The notes beneath the pieces were generated by a model. The model had not been told where the DNA came from. It worked only from the letters and a program-made list of their open reading frames with translations, and made no database searches. DNA of 64,000 nucleotides, from assembly GCA_963970005.1 (NCBI GenBank), contig CAXAMN010023384.1:457817-521816 (forward strand). Reading direction: 5' to 3'. The DNA is from Durusdinium trenchii. Lineage: Eukaryota; Sar; Dinophyceae; Suessiales; Symbiodiniaceae. Positions 1 through 8,655 of the stretch are shown piece by piece; positions within the stretch are counted from its first letter, which is position 1; each line of letters opens with the position of its first letter. Position numbers and translations under genes: made by a program.

Positions 1-603
1 CTGTCCAGGACTTGGTTCACTATCTTGCGCTGTTCTTCTGTGCGTCCCTTCTTCATGCTCAAGGTCTTCTTCCAAGCCTGCGCAACATAGTCTGGCAGAG
101 AGCCCTCAGACAACAAGGCCTTGAACTTGTTGTCCTTCGACCTGTCCTTCTTGGCCTCATCGCACTAGCACTAGAAGAAGTCTGCATTGTCCTGCTCCTC
201 CTCCTCCTCCACATTCTCTTGGTTGATCCTCTTCAACTTCTGGTGCTTCCTCCTCCTGATCCTCCTGCAACCCTGCTGCCCAGCCATGAGCTGCTGGCTT
301 CTTCTTTGGCTGTACAGTTTCTCCACTGGCAGCAGGCCTTTTCAAAGAGCATGCCTTTGGCTTTGGCTTTGGCTTGCTCTTTCCTTTTGCTTTGGGCTTC
401 TTCCCTTTAGGGCTCTTTGCTTTTGGGCTCTTGGATTTTGGGGTCTTTGCTTTGGCAGCTGGCCTTTGCTTCACAGGTGTACTGGGCTCTTCAACTACAC
501 CATCCATCGTCCTTCTCCTCAGGAGTGACTTGGCCCATGGGAATCTCTTCCTCTGCCATGCCAATGCCAACAAGCTACTGCACCTATCCTTCAAACCTTT
601 CAA
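1..603 (-). pseudogene. Broken lysine/proline-rich gene, 3' side cut by the window edge
   Basis: Coding-like sequence is seen on the minus strand in three successive frames. At about 575-520 the best frame gives GMAEEEIPMGQVTPEEK. From about 515 to 245 another frame gives a K/P/A/S-rich stretch (PKSKSPKAKSPKGKKPKAKG, then KRPAA) ending in an acidic run. From 240 to 1 a third frame gives INQENVEEEEEQDNADFF, two close TAG codons at 171-173 and 165-167, then a well-formed stretch (CDEAKKDRSKDNKFKALL, SLPDYVAQAWKKTLSMKKG). The last part looks like a domain that recurs in dinoflagellate proteins. This is family memory, not a search. The frame changes and stops suggest a decayed copy. Unrecognised introns at about 240 and 170 are the alternative. 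A nuclear or chromatin-associated role would fit the composition but is not shown. Confidence 0.45.
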
Positions 604-674
604 AGCTCTTTGAGATCAATCTAGCTGCAAAAGTAAACAACAACCAATAAGCCAGCTGTGCAGTAAACTCTCAA

Positions 675-905
675 CAACTTCAATTTGAACAACATACAAT
701 GCTGATCAACTCTTTGTGCAAAAGCATTACCTTCTCAGGTAAAGGATAAACCAACTTCAAGTTGAACAACAAACAATGCTGATCAACTCTTTGTGCAAAA
801 GCTTTACATTCTCAGGTAAAGGATAAACCAACTTCAAATTGAACAACATACAATGCTGATCAACTCTTTGTGCAAAAGCTTTACATTCTCAGGTAAAGGA
901 TAAAC
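675..905. repeat. Three tandem copies of a 77-bp unit
   Basis: The motif CAACTTCAA recurs at 675, 752 and 829, giving a constant 77-bp period. Each unit contains TGCTGATCAACTCTTTGTGC and ends in CTCAGGTAAAGGATAAAC. Copies differ by only a few substitutions. No open frame crosses the array, so it is read as non-coding minisatellite DNA. Confidence 0.9.
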
Positions 906-991
906 CCACAAGAATGCTAGATATCTTTTTGTTGACAATATGCTGCAGAATATCATAGCTTTTCAAAAAACCTGTCAAAAAATTGTATGAT

Positions 992-1144
992 TTTTTGATG
1001 CACTTTTGATGCACTTCTGATGTACTTTTCAAAAGTGTATACACTTTTAACAAAAGTGTATACGCTTTTGATCAAAAGTGTATACACTTTTGAAAAGTAC
1101 ATCAAAAGTACATCAGAAGTGCATCAAAAGTGCATCAAAAGTTC
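992..1144. repeat. Long near-perfect inverted repeat (fold-back element)
   Basis: The left arm contains GATGCACTTTTGATGCACTT followed by CAAAAGTGTATACACTTTT. The right arm is its reverse complement with one extra TTTTGATGTAC block. A further GTATACGC palindrome lies in the centre. Arms are roughly 55-65 bases with few mismatches. It could fold into a long hairpin and looks like a MITE-type remnant, but no target duplication was recognised. Confidence 0.85.
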
Positions 1145-1269
1145 ATCAAGAATTCATCAATATTTTCTCTTAAACTTATAGTTTTTGAACTAAATTTCAT
1201 AAATACATATCAAATACACTTCAACTCACAACAAAACTAAACAAGACTAAGCGCACAATTCCAAGTTCA

Positions 1270-2160
1270 ATGGCATCCTCATGTAAAGTATACTTACACA
1301 AAGTCTCAACCACTGAAGTAAAATACACTCAAGTAAAACCATCCTCAAGTAATGTCTGCCATGCTCAAGTAAAGTGTGCCATGCTCAAGTAAAGTCTGCC
1401 ATGCTCAAGTAAAGTGTGCCATGCTCAAGTGAAATCACATCCTCAAGTAAAAGCTCAACAGGTAAAGTCACACCCTCATGTAAAGGCTTCTCAAGTAAAG
1501 TCAGATCTTCTTCATGTAACAGCTTCTCAACATCATGTCACAATGCGTGCCCTCAACTCTACCCCAAAGGCTGCTTGTGTCTTTTTCACTCCAAGGATTC
1601 CAGAGATGAACTGCTGTCATCTTGCAGCGTCCTCATCAAGTCCATCATGGCATTGATGCGGTCACGCCTCCTGACAATGGTTTCAAGCCAACATTGACAT
1701 AACTCTTGTTCATTTGCTGCAGTTAATACAAACTTGAACAATTAATTTTCAACAAACAAACTTGTTTAAAGTTCAGTCCAAGAATCTTGTCAGCTTTGCG
1801 CAATTTCCTGGCCCTTTCACTGCTTGTTTCCTTCTTGCTGAGGTGTCTCTTGTTCTTCTTCTTTTTCTTCTTCTCACAGAGCCAAAAGATCTCTCACATA
1901 AAACATGCACCCTCACACTGGCAAAAACCATTAGAGAATCAGAGAATGCTCTTGTTCCTAAAGTGAAGAAAAGTACATATCCTCAAGTAAATTTACTCCC
2001 TCAAGTAGACACCCTCAAGTAAAAATGTTTTGTTCAAGTCAAGAAGGGTACACATGCTCAAGTAAATGCAATCCCTTCAAGTAAAGGCAAAGTCCACACC
2101 TCCTGGCATGCTCAGTCAACAAAAACAAAAATCCATAGCGCAAATATCCTCAAGTACATG
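1270..2160. repeat. Field of CTCAAGTAAA repeats with a 20-bp tandem core
   Basis: At 1341-1440 five consecutive 20-bp units of the form ATGCTCAAGTAAAGTGTGCC occur. Around them the core CTCAAGTA recurs irregularly, for example near 1329, 1444, 1490, 1985, 2010, 2057 and 2150. No reading frame in the interval looks like protein. It is best described as a degenerating minisatellite. Confidence 0.85.
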
Positions 2161-2247
2161 TTGTCCTGTAGAAAACCTGCCTCTTTGGAGAAAGCCAACT
2201 CACATAAATAGAGACATTTTCTGCTTCAAAATCATGCCCACAAAAAT

Positions 2248-2440
2248 TTACTCATAACCTAAAAAATTTACTAATAACCTAAATTGGATTTACTAATAAC
2301 CTAAATTGGATTTACTCATAACCTAAATTGGATTTACTATTAAATTTACGTAAATTTTTACGTAAATTTTCCTTAGTAAAACCAAAAATTTACGTAAATT
2401 TTATGGTTAGTAAAATTACTAATTTGGGTGACTTAGGGTG
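2248..2440. repeat. 22-bp tandem array followed by AT-rich palindromes
   Basis: ATAACCT recurs at 2254, 2274, 2296 and 2318, so the later units have a 22-bp period (TAAATTGGATTTACTAATAA). Immediately downstream are AAATTTACGTAAATTT palindromes and an inverted partner of the tandem motif near 2400-2430. The block ends about 65 bases beyond the stop of the 1207-codon frame. Confidence 0.8.
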
Positions 2441-2504
2441 CTGGTAAGTGACGTGGACCCAGGGAAGAAAGGTCCTACCCAGCGAAGGGCACAACGCGAT
2501 GCCT

Positions 2505-5500
2505 TCATTCCGATGCCTTCATTCCCAAATCTGGCACTGAATCCCAGATTCTGTCAAGCAATTCAAGCGGCATGTGTTCGAGGTTCACTCGACGATTCCA
2601 CGGTCCATCGCCTTCCACTGTAGGGAATTCGAGATGCGACGGCCATGCTCCTGTGGCCCTCGGAAAATGCGTTGTTCCTGGGCGCTCTGATGAAGACACA
2701 AATCGACGTTCTTGCCAAGCTGACTGTTCTGAATCACGACTGGTTCCACGACCTGAACTGAAGTAATGCCATCTGGGTGGCGGTCCTTCCGGCTCTCTCG
2801 GGATCAGCTTTGGTGGTGTTGGAATGCGACCAAATGAATGTGACCTTCTCCTCGACAAACTTCTGCTTCTTCCACGCCGGTACTCTCTGCTATTGCCACG
2901 TCTCCTTCCACGATGATAGTCCCGGCTGTCTGATCGCTCTCGTCGGCGTCTGTCTCTTGAACGTGATCGTCTCCTCTCGTACTCTCGTTCCTGCATTTGC
3001 TTCACCTGCTGTGTCAACAACTCGACAGTCTGTAGCAAGGCCTGTGTCGCGGCATCAGGCTGACTTGTAGCAACTGATTCACCCCTTGGTCCTGCCTGTC
3101 TTGAGGTCTCGGCCTTGTCACGGCGACGAAGTTCAGCATCTTCATTGTATCGACTCTCTTCTTCGGGTGCTGGTGCCTCAGATGCTGGTGCTTCAGGTGC
3201 TGGTGCCTTGGGTGTTGCTGCAGCGAGTTGTGGATCTGGTGATGCTGCCCTCACGGACCCTGGTCCTCTATGGGACATGGTGTGTGTCCCCTTTGGCACG
3301 GGGACTGGCGCCTTCGCCGAGCTCGCCGCCTTCACCACCGCAGGACGGAGGACTGGTGGTTTCTTCGGACATGGCGGCGGCGGCAGCACACGGGAACCGA
3401 CAGGAGCCTGGGATCTTCGATCGCTCTCTCGGGCTTCAACTTCCGAATCGAATACCACCAGGCCAACATGACTGTATGTTGGAGCCGCCTTCAACCCGAA
3501 CTGCTTCAAGACATAGTCCCTTGACCTCAAGGCTGCTTCCAAAGCATCATGCGACTCATGCGTGCACATCGCACATTTGCCCTTGCATGCGCCGCTCATC
3601 TGGCTCCAGGAATGATCCTGGTTGGAATGCGTCAAGGTCAAGTGAGCTCTCGGGCATAGCTTGCTGAATGCCGTTGCCAACAACCAACCAAAGGATACAG
3701 ATCTGTGTCTGTTCCGCCTGCAGTAGGCTATGACAGCCAGCTGTTGCCCCTTTTCATGGCATGCCTTCAGGTGATGAAGTCCATATAGCAATGCTTCCAT
3801 CGTCTTCTCGCTGCCAATCATCCCTCGAATGATTTCTGGATGTGTACCGACATGAGATCGCAACTGCGGGTCGTGTTGAGGATCTCCAAATCCCATGCAG
3901 TCAAATATCAACAATCGCCTCCCGGGGTCAAATTGTGCCAGGATAGGTCCCAATGTAATTAGGTTCTTGCTGCGGTCGAAGCTCGCAATCTGGCCATTGA
4001 ATTCCTTCCCACACGTCAAGACATGCACACAAGCAGGGTCATCCAGCGTGAAAGTGCCTCTAGTCGGGCGCTCTTCGTCAGCCAAGAATGCAGTCAATTG
4101 ATCTGATGGACGAATGTTGAAGCTCATGCCATAATCCGTGTTCTTAAGTTCTCGAAGTTGCTTAGGGAGTCTCTTGGACTTTAGGCTCTTGAGGCCTTCT
4201 GAGAGGTTCACACATAGAAGTCCTGAGTTCCTAGCTCTGCACAGTTCAAGTTCTGCATTACCTACATAACACTTGGCATCACCCATAGATTTCGTGAAAT
4301 GCAATGCAGCTTGAGCATGCTGTGACAAAAGCAAGGGAATCTTCCCATCGACAACATGCGTTTCCATGACTCCCGGAAGTTTCGTCTCGGGGTCCAAAAA
4401 GGTCAAAGCAAATGGAATTCGACACTTGCCCAAAGTCTTGGTGTCTCCGGCGAGTCCTCGGAAAGCTTTTGAGTCGCACTGCAAATCAGCTACATCATAC
4501 CCAAGACGTGCATACTTGTCTTTGGCGTTTTGGATCCATGCTTGTCCACACACAGTTGCATTACATCCTTCATCCAACACAGCCCAGACTCCAGGGTCTT
4601 CCATGATGTCAACAAGACGAAGTGTGTTTTCAATTGTGGCTTCATTGAGATCCGACAACAGTCCCATGTAGCAAGTTTCCGGGGCGGCCTCTCTGATGAC
4701 CTCCACGGCATTGGCAAGGATCTCGAACAGGACGCCAACCCTCACAGGTTCTCCAAATTCTAACTCACACTCAACCTCTTGTCGAAACATCTCCATGACC
4801 TCTAGAGTTCCTTCAGCTGACATGCATGCATCGTTGATTTCATTCTCAATCATGGATGCTGTCGTGTCGAATGCATTGGTGCGCATGCCTACCATACTCT
4901 TTGCCATTGCCTCTCTCTTGCGCGCCTCTTCTCGGGGCATCTCGTCGACAGTGGTTCCACACAACTTGCAGTACCAACGAGACGTGGTTTTCGAACTGCC
5001 TCGACGATCTGTAACCTCATGCTTGCACTTTGCGGGGTCGGCCGAAGGTTTACTTTCTTTCTTCTTTCTTTCATTCTTTCCGCAGTCAAGGCATGTCTTG
5101 TTCTCAACATAGGCATTTGAACCTTGAAATGTGAATCTGGTGCAACGACGACATGATTCCTCTAGCGGGGGATTTGGTGGTTTCCCTTTGGCACTCTTGT
5201 CTCCAGTACGTCGAATTGCCTCTACTGGCACATCTGTCAAGGGATGCTCTCTCAGGCTCACGTCTCCGTCTTGACTGACTTCGTAGTACGTGGTCACCCA
5301 GGTCAGAAAATCTGCCAAACAACGCGAAGGGTGCGAAATGCCTGATCCCCATTGATAGTATCCAGGGTATTTGAACAACACTTCATGATACGTCAAACCT
5401 TGGTGCTGACCAAACACGAAGACATTCTGTGAACCTTCAGGCAACAAGTCTTGCTCCATGTCCTTCTTCCTACGCGTGACCGGAGGGGACTTCTGCGGTG

Positions 5501-6128
5501 ACCGGCGGACATTTGGCTCGACCATCGAAAAGCTAGACGGTGGACTGCTGGTCACTCCTGACGACATGGATGCACGGTCTGACGGCTCAAACTCAAGCTT
5601 CTTCTTTGGGGACATCTTGTATGCCATGTAGCACGTACCATTTTCGACAGTTTGGCCACTGACATCAACACACATGTATTCACCTTCAACAGAAGACTCA
5701 TCATCACTCAATGCAAAATAGGCCGTGGCTTTACTTGTCGACGACGTTCCTCCAGGGGACTTGTCGTTCTGCTTGGGGAACTTGCAAGCTGGGTCTCCTG
5801 CCCAATGTCCTTTTCCTCCACAACGCAAGCATTTGGACACTGACTTCAACTTTGCTAGACGTGCAATCCTGTCTTGCACGCTCAACTGTGTCCTGAACAC
5901 ATACTTGCCTTTCCCCTTGCTCTTTCCACCTTTCTTTCCTGAACCTTTACCTTTGCCCTTGCTCTTGCCCTTCAACTGATCAGTCACGACAAAGGCCATC
6001 ATCTGATGCTGGGCTGCGCTGCCCAGTTCCTCTGAGACATCGTTTTCTTCATCATCACATTCTCCCATTGCCATCAACGCTGTGGCAACTTCACCAGCAC
6101 AGGCCTTTAGGCCGCATAGATATTCCAT
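2505..6128 (-). CDS. Gag/protease-like polyprotein with RapZ-C-like domain and RS-rich tail (1207 aa)
   Basis: This is the longest host-side frame, with no stops and no recognisable intron. Domains seen in order: a G/K-rich basic stretch (51-75); a zinc knuckle at 100-115 (CLRCGGKGHWAGDPAC, spacing CX2CX4HX6C); a patch at 237-283 (FGQHQGLTYHEVLFKYPGYY) resembling the ExoX C-terminal domain; Cys pairs at 326/329 with 346/349 and at 368 with 387/390; a retropepsin-like segment at about 516-620 (VLDEGCNATVCG, later LLLSQHAQ), with Asp519 in a D-E-G setting instead of DT/SG; a segment at 739-825 resembling the RapZ C-terminal domain (IFDCMGFGDP, LRSHVGTHPE, YCRRNRHRSVSFGWL); a coiled-coil-like stretch (1026-1050); and an RS/RR-rich region (1052-1100). 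No integrase, RT or RNase H follows, and no LTRs were found. The start is the first ATG after an in-frame stop. It may be a retroelement polyprotein fragment, a domesticated gene, or an element carrying cargo. Reading frame and knuckle are secure; the domain names are inference from motifs. Confidence 0.8.
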   Translation of the reverse strand: MEYLCGLKACAGEVATALMAMGECDDEENDVSEELGSAAQHQMMAFVVTDQLKGKSKGKGKGSGKKGGKSKGKGKYVFRTQLSVQDRIARLAKLKSVSKCLRCGGKGHWAGDPACKFPKQNDKSPGGTSSTSKATAYFALSDDESSVEGEYMCVDVSGQTVENGTCYMAYKMSPKKKLEFEPSDRASMSSGVTSSPPSSFSMVEPNVRRSPQKSPPVTRRKKDMEQDLLPEGSQNVFVFGQHQGLTYHEVLFKYPGYYQWGSGISHPSRCLADFLTWVTTYYEVSQDGDVSLREHPLTDVPVEAIRRTGDKSAKGKPPNPPLEESCRRCTRFTFQGSNAYVENKTCLDCGKNERKKKESKPSADPAKCKHEVTDRRGSSKTTSRWYCKLCGTTVDEMPREEARKREAMAKSMVGMRTNAFDTTASMIENEINDACMSAEGTLEVMEMFRQEVECELEFGEPVRVGVLFEILANAVEVIREAAPETCYMGLLSDLNEATIENTLRLVDIMEDPGVWAVLDEGCNATVCGQAWIQNAKDKYARLGYDVADLQCDSKAFRGLAGDTKTLGKCRIPFALTFLDPETKLPGVMETHVVDGKIPLLLSQHAQAALHFTKSMGDAKCYVGNAELELCRARNSGLLCVNLSEGLKSLKSKRLPKQLRELKNTDYGMSFNIRPSDQLTAFLADEERPTRGTFTLDDPACVHVLTCGKEFNGQIASFDRSKNLITLGPILAQFDPGRRLLIFDCMGFGDPQHDPQLRSHVGTHPEIIRGMIGSEKTMEALLYGLHHLKACHEKGQQLAVIAYCRRNRHRSVSFGWLLATAFSKLCPRAHLTLTHSNQDHSWSQMSGACKGKCAMCTHESHDALEAALRSRDYVLKQFGLKAAPTYSHVGLVVFDSEVEARESDRRSQAPVGSRVLPPPPCPKKPPVLRPAVVKAASSAKAPVPVPKGTHTMSHRGPGSVRAASPDPQLAAATPKAPAPEAPASEAPAPEEESRYNEDAELRRRDKAETSRQAGPRGESVATSQPDAATQALLQTVELLTQQVKQMQEREYERRRSRSRDRRRRERSDSRDYHRGRRRGNSREYRRGRSRSLSRRRSHSFGRIPTPPKLIPREPEGPPPRWHYFSSGRGTSRDSEQSAWQERRFVSSSERPGTTHFPRATGAWPSHLEFPTVEGDGPWNRRVNLEHMPLELLDRIWDSVPDLGMKASE

Positions 6129-6191
6129 ACATGCTGAGACCTTATAGACGATTTTGCCTCAAGGGCAAGGCCTGCTCTGGATCCAAGACAG

Positions 6192-6337
6192 AGATAGAAA
6201 TTGGCAGTGAAAGCATGTTATGGCCAGGCCAGGCCATGTATTTTTGCCATACATGGAGCTTTAGAGATCGAAACTGGCAGTGAAGGCATGTGATGGCCAG
6301 GCCAGGCCATGTATTTTTGCCACACATGGAGCTTTAG
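6192..6337. repeat. Two tandem copies of a 73-bp unit
   Basis: Units 6192-6264 and 6265-6337 both run AGAT(A/C)GAAA(T/C)TGGCAGTG to ACATGGAGCTTTAG and include GGCCAGGCCAGGCCATG. They lie just upstream of the 1207-codon frame and could be part of its 5' region. No promoter motif was identified. Confidence 0.9.
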
Positions 6338-6361
6338 CACTGAGCAGGTCTGTCAAAAAAG

Positions 6362-6397
6362 TCAAATGTTGACACCCTATAGGATGTCAACATTTGA
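6362..6397. repeat. Perfect 13-bp stem hairpin
   Basis: TCAAATGTTGACA (6362-6374) and TGTCAACATTTGA (6385-6397) are exact reverse complements around a 10-base loop. There is no U-tract on either side, so a terminator reading is not supported. It may be a small transposon end or a structural repeat. Confidence 0.75.
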
Positions 6398-6585
6398 ACT
6401 TGAGCCTATGGTTTGTATATATATATGTTGTATTTAGAACCTACACCTACCAAAAACACACACACAGCAAACAGGTTCCAGGGCTTTTCTTCTAATGCAA
6501 GATGTGTTCTCCAAGGAGTGTGAAACTCAGCATGGCACAGTAATGCTCCATGCTCCGAAGTCCCATCACTTTCGGGTGCAATGTG

Positions 6586-7071
6586 CTACACACTTTCCTT
6601 GGCTTCATAGGCACAATGATTTGTAATGTTCCAATTGGTTTTGCACACGTTCATGCAAGCGTCTTGCAATAGTGCATCAAATCCTCGTCCAAAGTACACG
6701 ATATGTGTCTTGGATTCCATTTGCTCTGGTCTGTGAACCTTAATTGGCCAAAATGTGTTTTCTTGTTTGGTTGGTTCGTTAAGCAGATTGGGTTTGCAGT
6801 TCAGGGTATTGTAAATGATCCAAGCAACAGATGCTCTGAAGCGTGGAGTTTGGGGTAGACAGGCCATCTCAAGATAGAATTGCGAAGGTGCCACGATGCC
6901 ATGTCTTGGCTCAATAAAGTGACACTGTACTCCACTGCACAAGTTTGTGTTGCATACATATAATTTATCCAAGGTGCAGTTGTAGGCCGCTCTGAATTCT
7001 TCATAGGCATCTTTGAGGTTCTTCCTGATCTCTGGGTTCAAAAACTTCCTGAGCAGGCACCACCCCAACAC
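6586..7071 (-). CDS. Cys-rich terminal exon of gene B, function unknown
   Basis: The minus-strand frame gives about 160 residues of protein-like sequence ending at TAG (6586-6588). It includes DAYEEFRAAYNCTLDKLYVC, NTNLCSGVQCHFIEPRHG, IVYFGRGFDALLQDACMNV and NWNITNHCAYEAKESV. Nine or more Cys residues in pairs suggest disulfides or metal binding. The N-glycosylation-like NWNIT would fit a secreted or membrane protein, but no signal peptide lies in this exon. A plausible acceptor (CCTGCTCAG) lies near 7045-7055. I do not recognise the family. Confidence 0.5.
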   Translation of the reverse strand: MLGWCLLRKFLNPEIRKNLKDAYEEFRAAYNCTLDKLYVCNTNLCSGVQCHFIEPRHGIVAPSQFYLEMACLPQTPRFRASVAWIIYNTLNCKPNLLNEPTKQENTFWPIKVHRPEQMESKTHIVYFGRGFDALLQDACMNVCKTNWNITNHCAYEAKESV

Positions 7072-7269
7072 TTCTCCCTTTCAAATTTGAAACATGCTGC
7101 ACACGATCAATACTTTAAGCTTGGCTTCCCGTTCTCAGCAGAAATCGTGTAGAGTGCGCACAAAGCAATGAAAACATTCGCACGTTGCCTGACCATTTGG
7201 GAATGAACTCAAATGAGGAATGGTTGTTGCACCGTTTTTAAAAGGTAGCTGAGATACACTGCAAGTATG

Positions 7270-7455
7270 TCATCCGGGGATTGGCACGCAAGCTCCACCA
7301 GAATAGGGCACAGCCAAAAAATCATGAATCTCGAAGCAATCCCCTTCAGGACTTTCTGGCTCACATGGATGTATGTGGAGGAGTTGCCAGAAAACACCTT
7401 CTTTGTAAAGAACTTGTCGTTCGCCCGGGAAGCGTGTGGGATGCCTTAAGATCAA
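7270..7455 (-). CDS. Exon-like block of gene B
   Basis: The minus-strand frame ending at 7270 reads as good protein: FPGERQVLYKEGVFWQLLH, then IHPCEPESPEGDCFEIHDFL and AVPYSGGACVPI. It is richer in Trp, Phe and charged residues than the overlapping frames and lies between other minus-strand exon candidates. Exact splice sites were not fixed. No family is recognised. Confidence 0.45.
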   Translation of the reverse strand: MILRHPTRFPGERQVLYKEGVFWQLLHIHPCEPESPEGDCFEIHDFLAVPYSGGACVPIPG

Positions 7456-7520
7456 CAGTTTTGGACGACTAGCGAACTCTAGTCTTACAAGTGGTTAGAG
7501 TTAGAGACCGCATGAAACGA

Positions 7521-7733
7521 CTATATACAACCAAAGCTACCCAATTCACCACACCATTTAAAATAGTCCTCTGCAAGCTTGGGCAAAGGTCTTTGGTCCT
7601 GTATGTCTGCAATGGAAGACCACAGGCAATCGGGAACCACCTGCAGGTCCATAATGTGAAGAAGGTCGCAATAGATGCCTAGGAACAAATCATTGGCCCA
7701 ACTAGAGTCTACTAGAGATGACAAACAATTCAA
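7521..7733 (-). CDS. Exon-like block of gene B
   Basis: The minus-strand frame gives SSWANDLFLGIYCDLLHIMD, LQVVPDCLWSSIADIQDQRP and LPKLAEDYFKWCGELG. A possible acceptor AG precedes the first serines. The composition (Trp, Asp, Leu, Cys) resembles the neighbouring exons. No known domain is recognised. Confidence 0.4.
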   Translation of the reverse strand: MNCLSSLVDSSWANDLFLGIYCDLLHIMDLQVVPDCLWSSIADIQDQRPLPKLAEDYFKWCGELGSFGCI

Positions 7734-8144
7734 TTGAAAGGCTTCAACGCCAACTTCCCATTGTTAGTACCAAGCCACGCCAAGGGTCGAACCCGGGAAT
7801 CTTTGTAAATTCAGTAGTCCCATGGATGGCAATAAATTCATCCTTCCCACGCAGAAGCCTCACTCAGATGAACTTGCAAACACTTCATCCTGAGGCCAAG
7901 TTTTTTTAAAAAATAAAGGAACTCAGGAATGACTGGTTTGTTGATGGCTTGTGACTGAGTGACGTTTGTCGATGGGCTGCGCTATCCCCAAACGCTGTGT
8001 AGAGCAAGGACTCAGTCTCAGGGGCCACCGGATCCAAGAAGGAAAGAGCGCTGCAGTAAGGACAAACATGTTTCCGACCAGGATGCCAACTACCTGAGGT
8101 CACAAAAACCAACAAAAACACTAGGCGCAGTAGCACACACTTAC

Positions 8145-8309
8145 AGGCTTCACCTGATCGAGCCATGGCGCGCTTGAGGGAGAAGGTCTCGTGAATCCAG
8201 GCCTGGTCTCCTTGGACCCCATCCAGCACGGCTTTCCATCCGTCAGCCAACAATCCACTGGCTTTGTTTGCCCAGTGGGGGTAGTAGTCATCCCCAAATT
8301 CAAAGCCAT
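8145..8309 (-). CDS. Gene B exon with consensus GTAAGT donor
   Basis: A 165-base minus-strand exon is bounded by an acceptor TGCTGCCCAG (8310-8319) and a donor GTAAGT (8139-8144). The peptide contains FEFGDDYYPHWANKASGLL, ADGWKAVLDGVQGDQAWI and HETFSLKRAMARSG. The donor context GAAGCCT|GT is shared with the next exon upstream. Function unknown. Confidence 0.55.
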
Positions 8310-8422
8310 CTGGGCAGCAGTGTGGCCACTCACCCTTGCCTCAATAGCCATTTCCAACTATGTCCATTCAAGAAAACATAGATTAAAGACCCATTGCAGT
8401 TTCCTAAAGGTCAAGTAGCAAC

Positions 8423-8537
8423 AGGCTTCACAGCTCCATCGGACCCATTTCATGATGTGATCTTTTGCATCCTGTCCAAATGACATCAACAAATCAAGTT
8501 CTTGAGGATCCATCTCAGGCCACACCTTGCCACTGTA
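8423..8537 (-). CDS. Gene B exon
   Basis: A minus-strand exon of about 115 bases lies between the acceptor GCACGCAG (ending 8538) and the donor GTTGCT (8417-8422). The peptide reads YSGKVWPEMDPQELDLLMS, FGQDAKDHIMKWVRW and SCEA. Its 3' context GAAGCCT|GT matches the exon at 8145-8309, consistent with one gene. Function unknown. Confidence 0.5.
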
Positions 8538-8595
8538 CTGCGTGCTCCTCATGCTTAACCTGGGCAGGTGGCACTGCACATGGACTTGAAGTACT

Positions 8596-8655
8596 AGCTG
8601 GACACCGCGTACGAGCTGGACACCGCGTACGAGCTGGACACCGCGTACGAGCTGG
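8596..8655. repeat. 18-bp tandem repeat, 3.3 copies
   Basis: The unit AGCTGGACACCGCGTACG starts at 8596, 8614 and 8632 and is partial at 8650. The period is a multiple of three, so both strands stay open (VQLVRG repeats on the minus strand). It sits upstream of a gene B exon and is probably intronic. Confidence 0.9.

Noticed and set aside
3086-3667. Plus-strand open frames of up to 193 codons inside 2505-6128
   Set aside because: They lie antisense to a continuous 1207-codon frame with recognisable motifs and have poor protein composition.
6362-6397. Transcription terminator
   Set aside because: There is a perfect stem but no U-tract, and the genomic setting is eukaryotic.
2440-6400. LTRs flanking the 1207-codon polyprotein
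   Set aside because: No direct repeat of useful length and no TG...CA ends or target duplication were found on the two sides.
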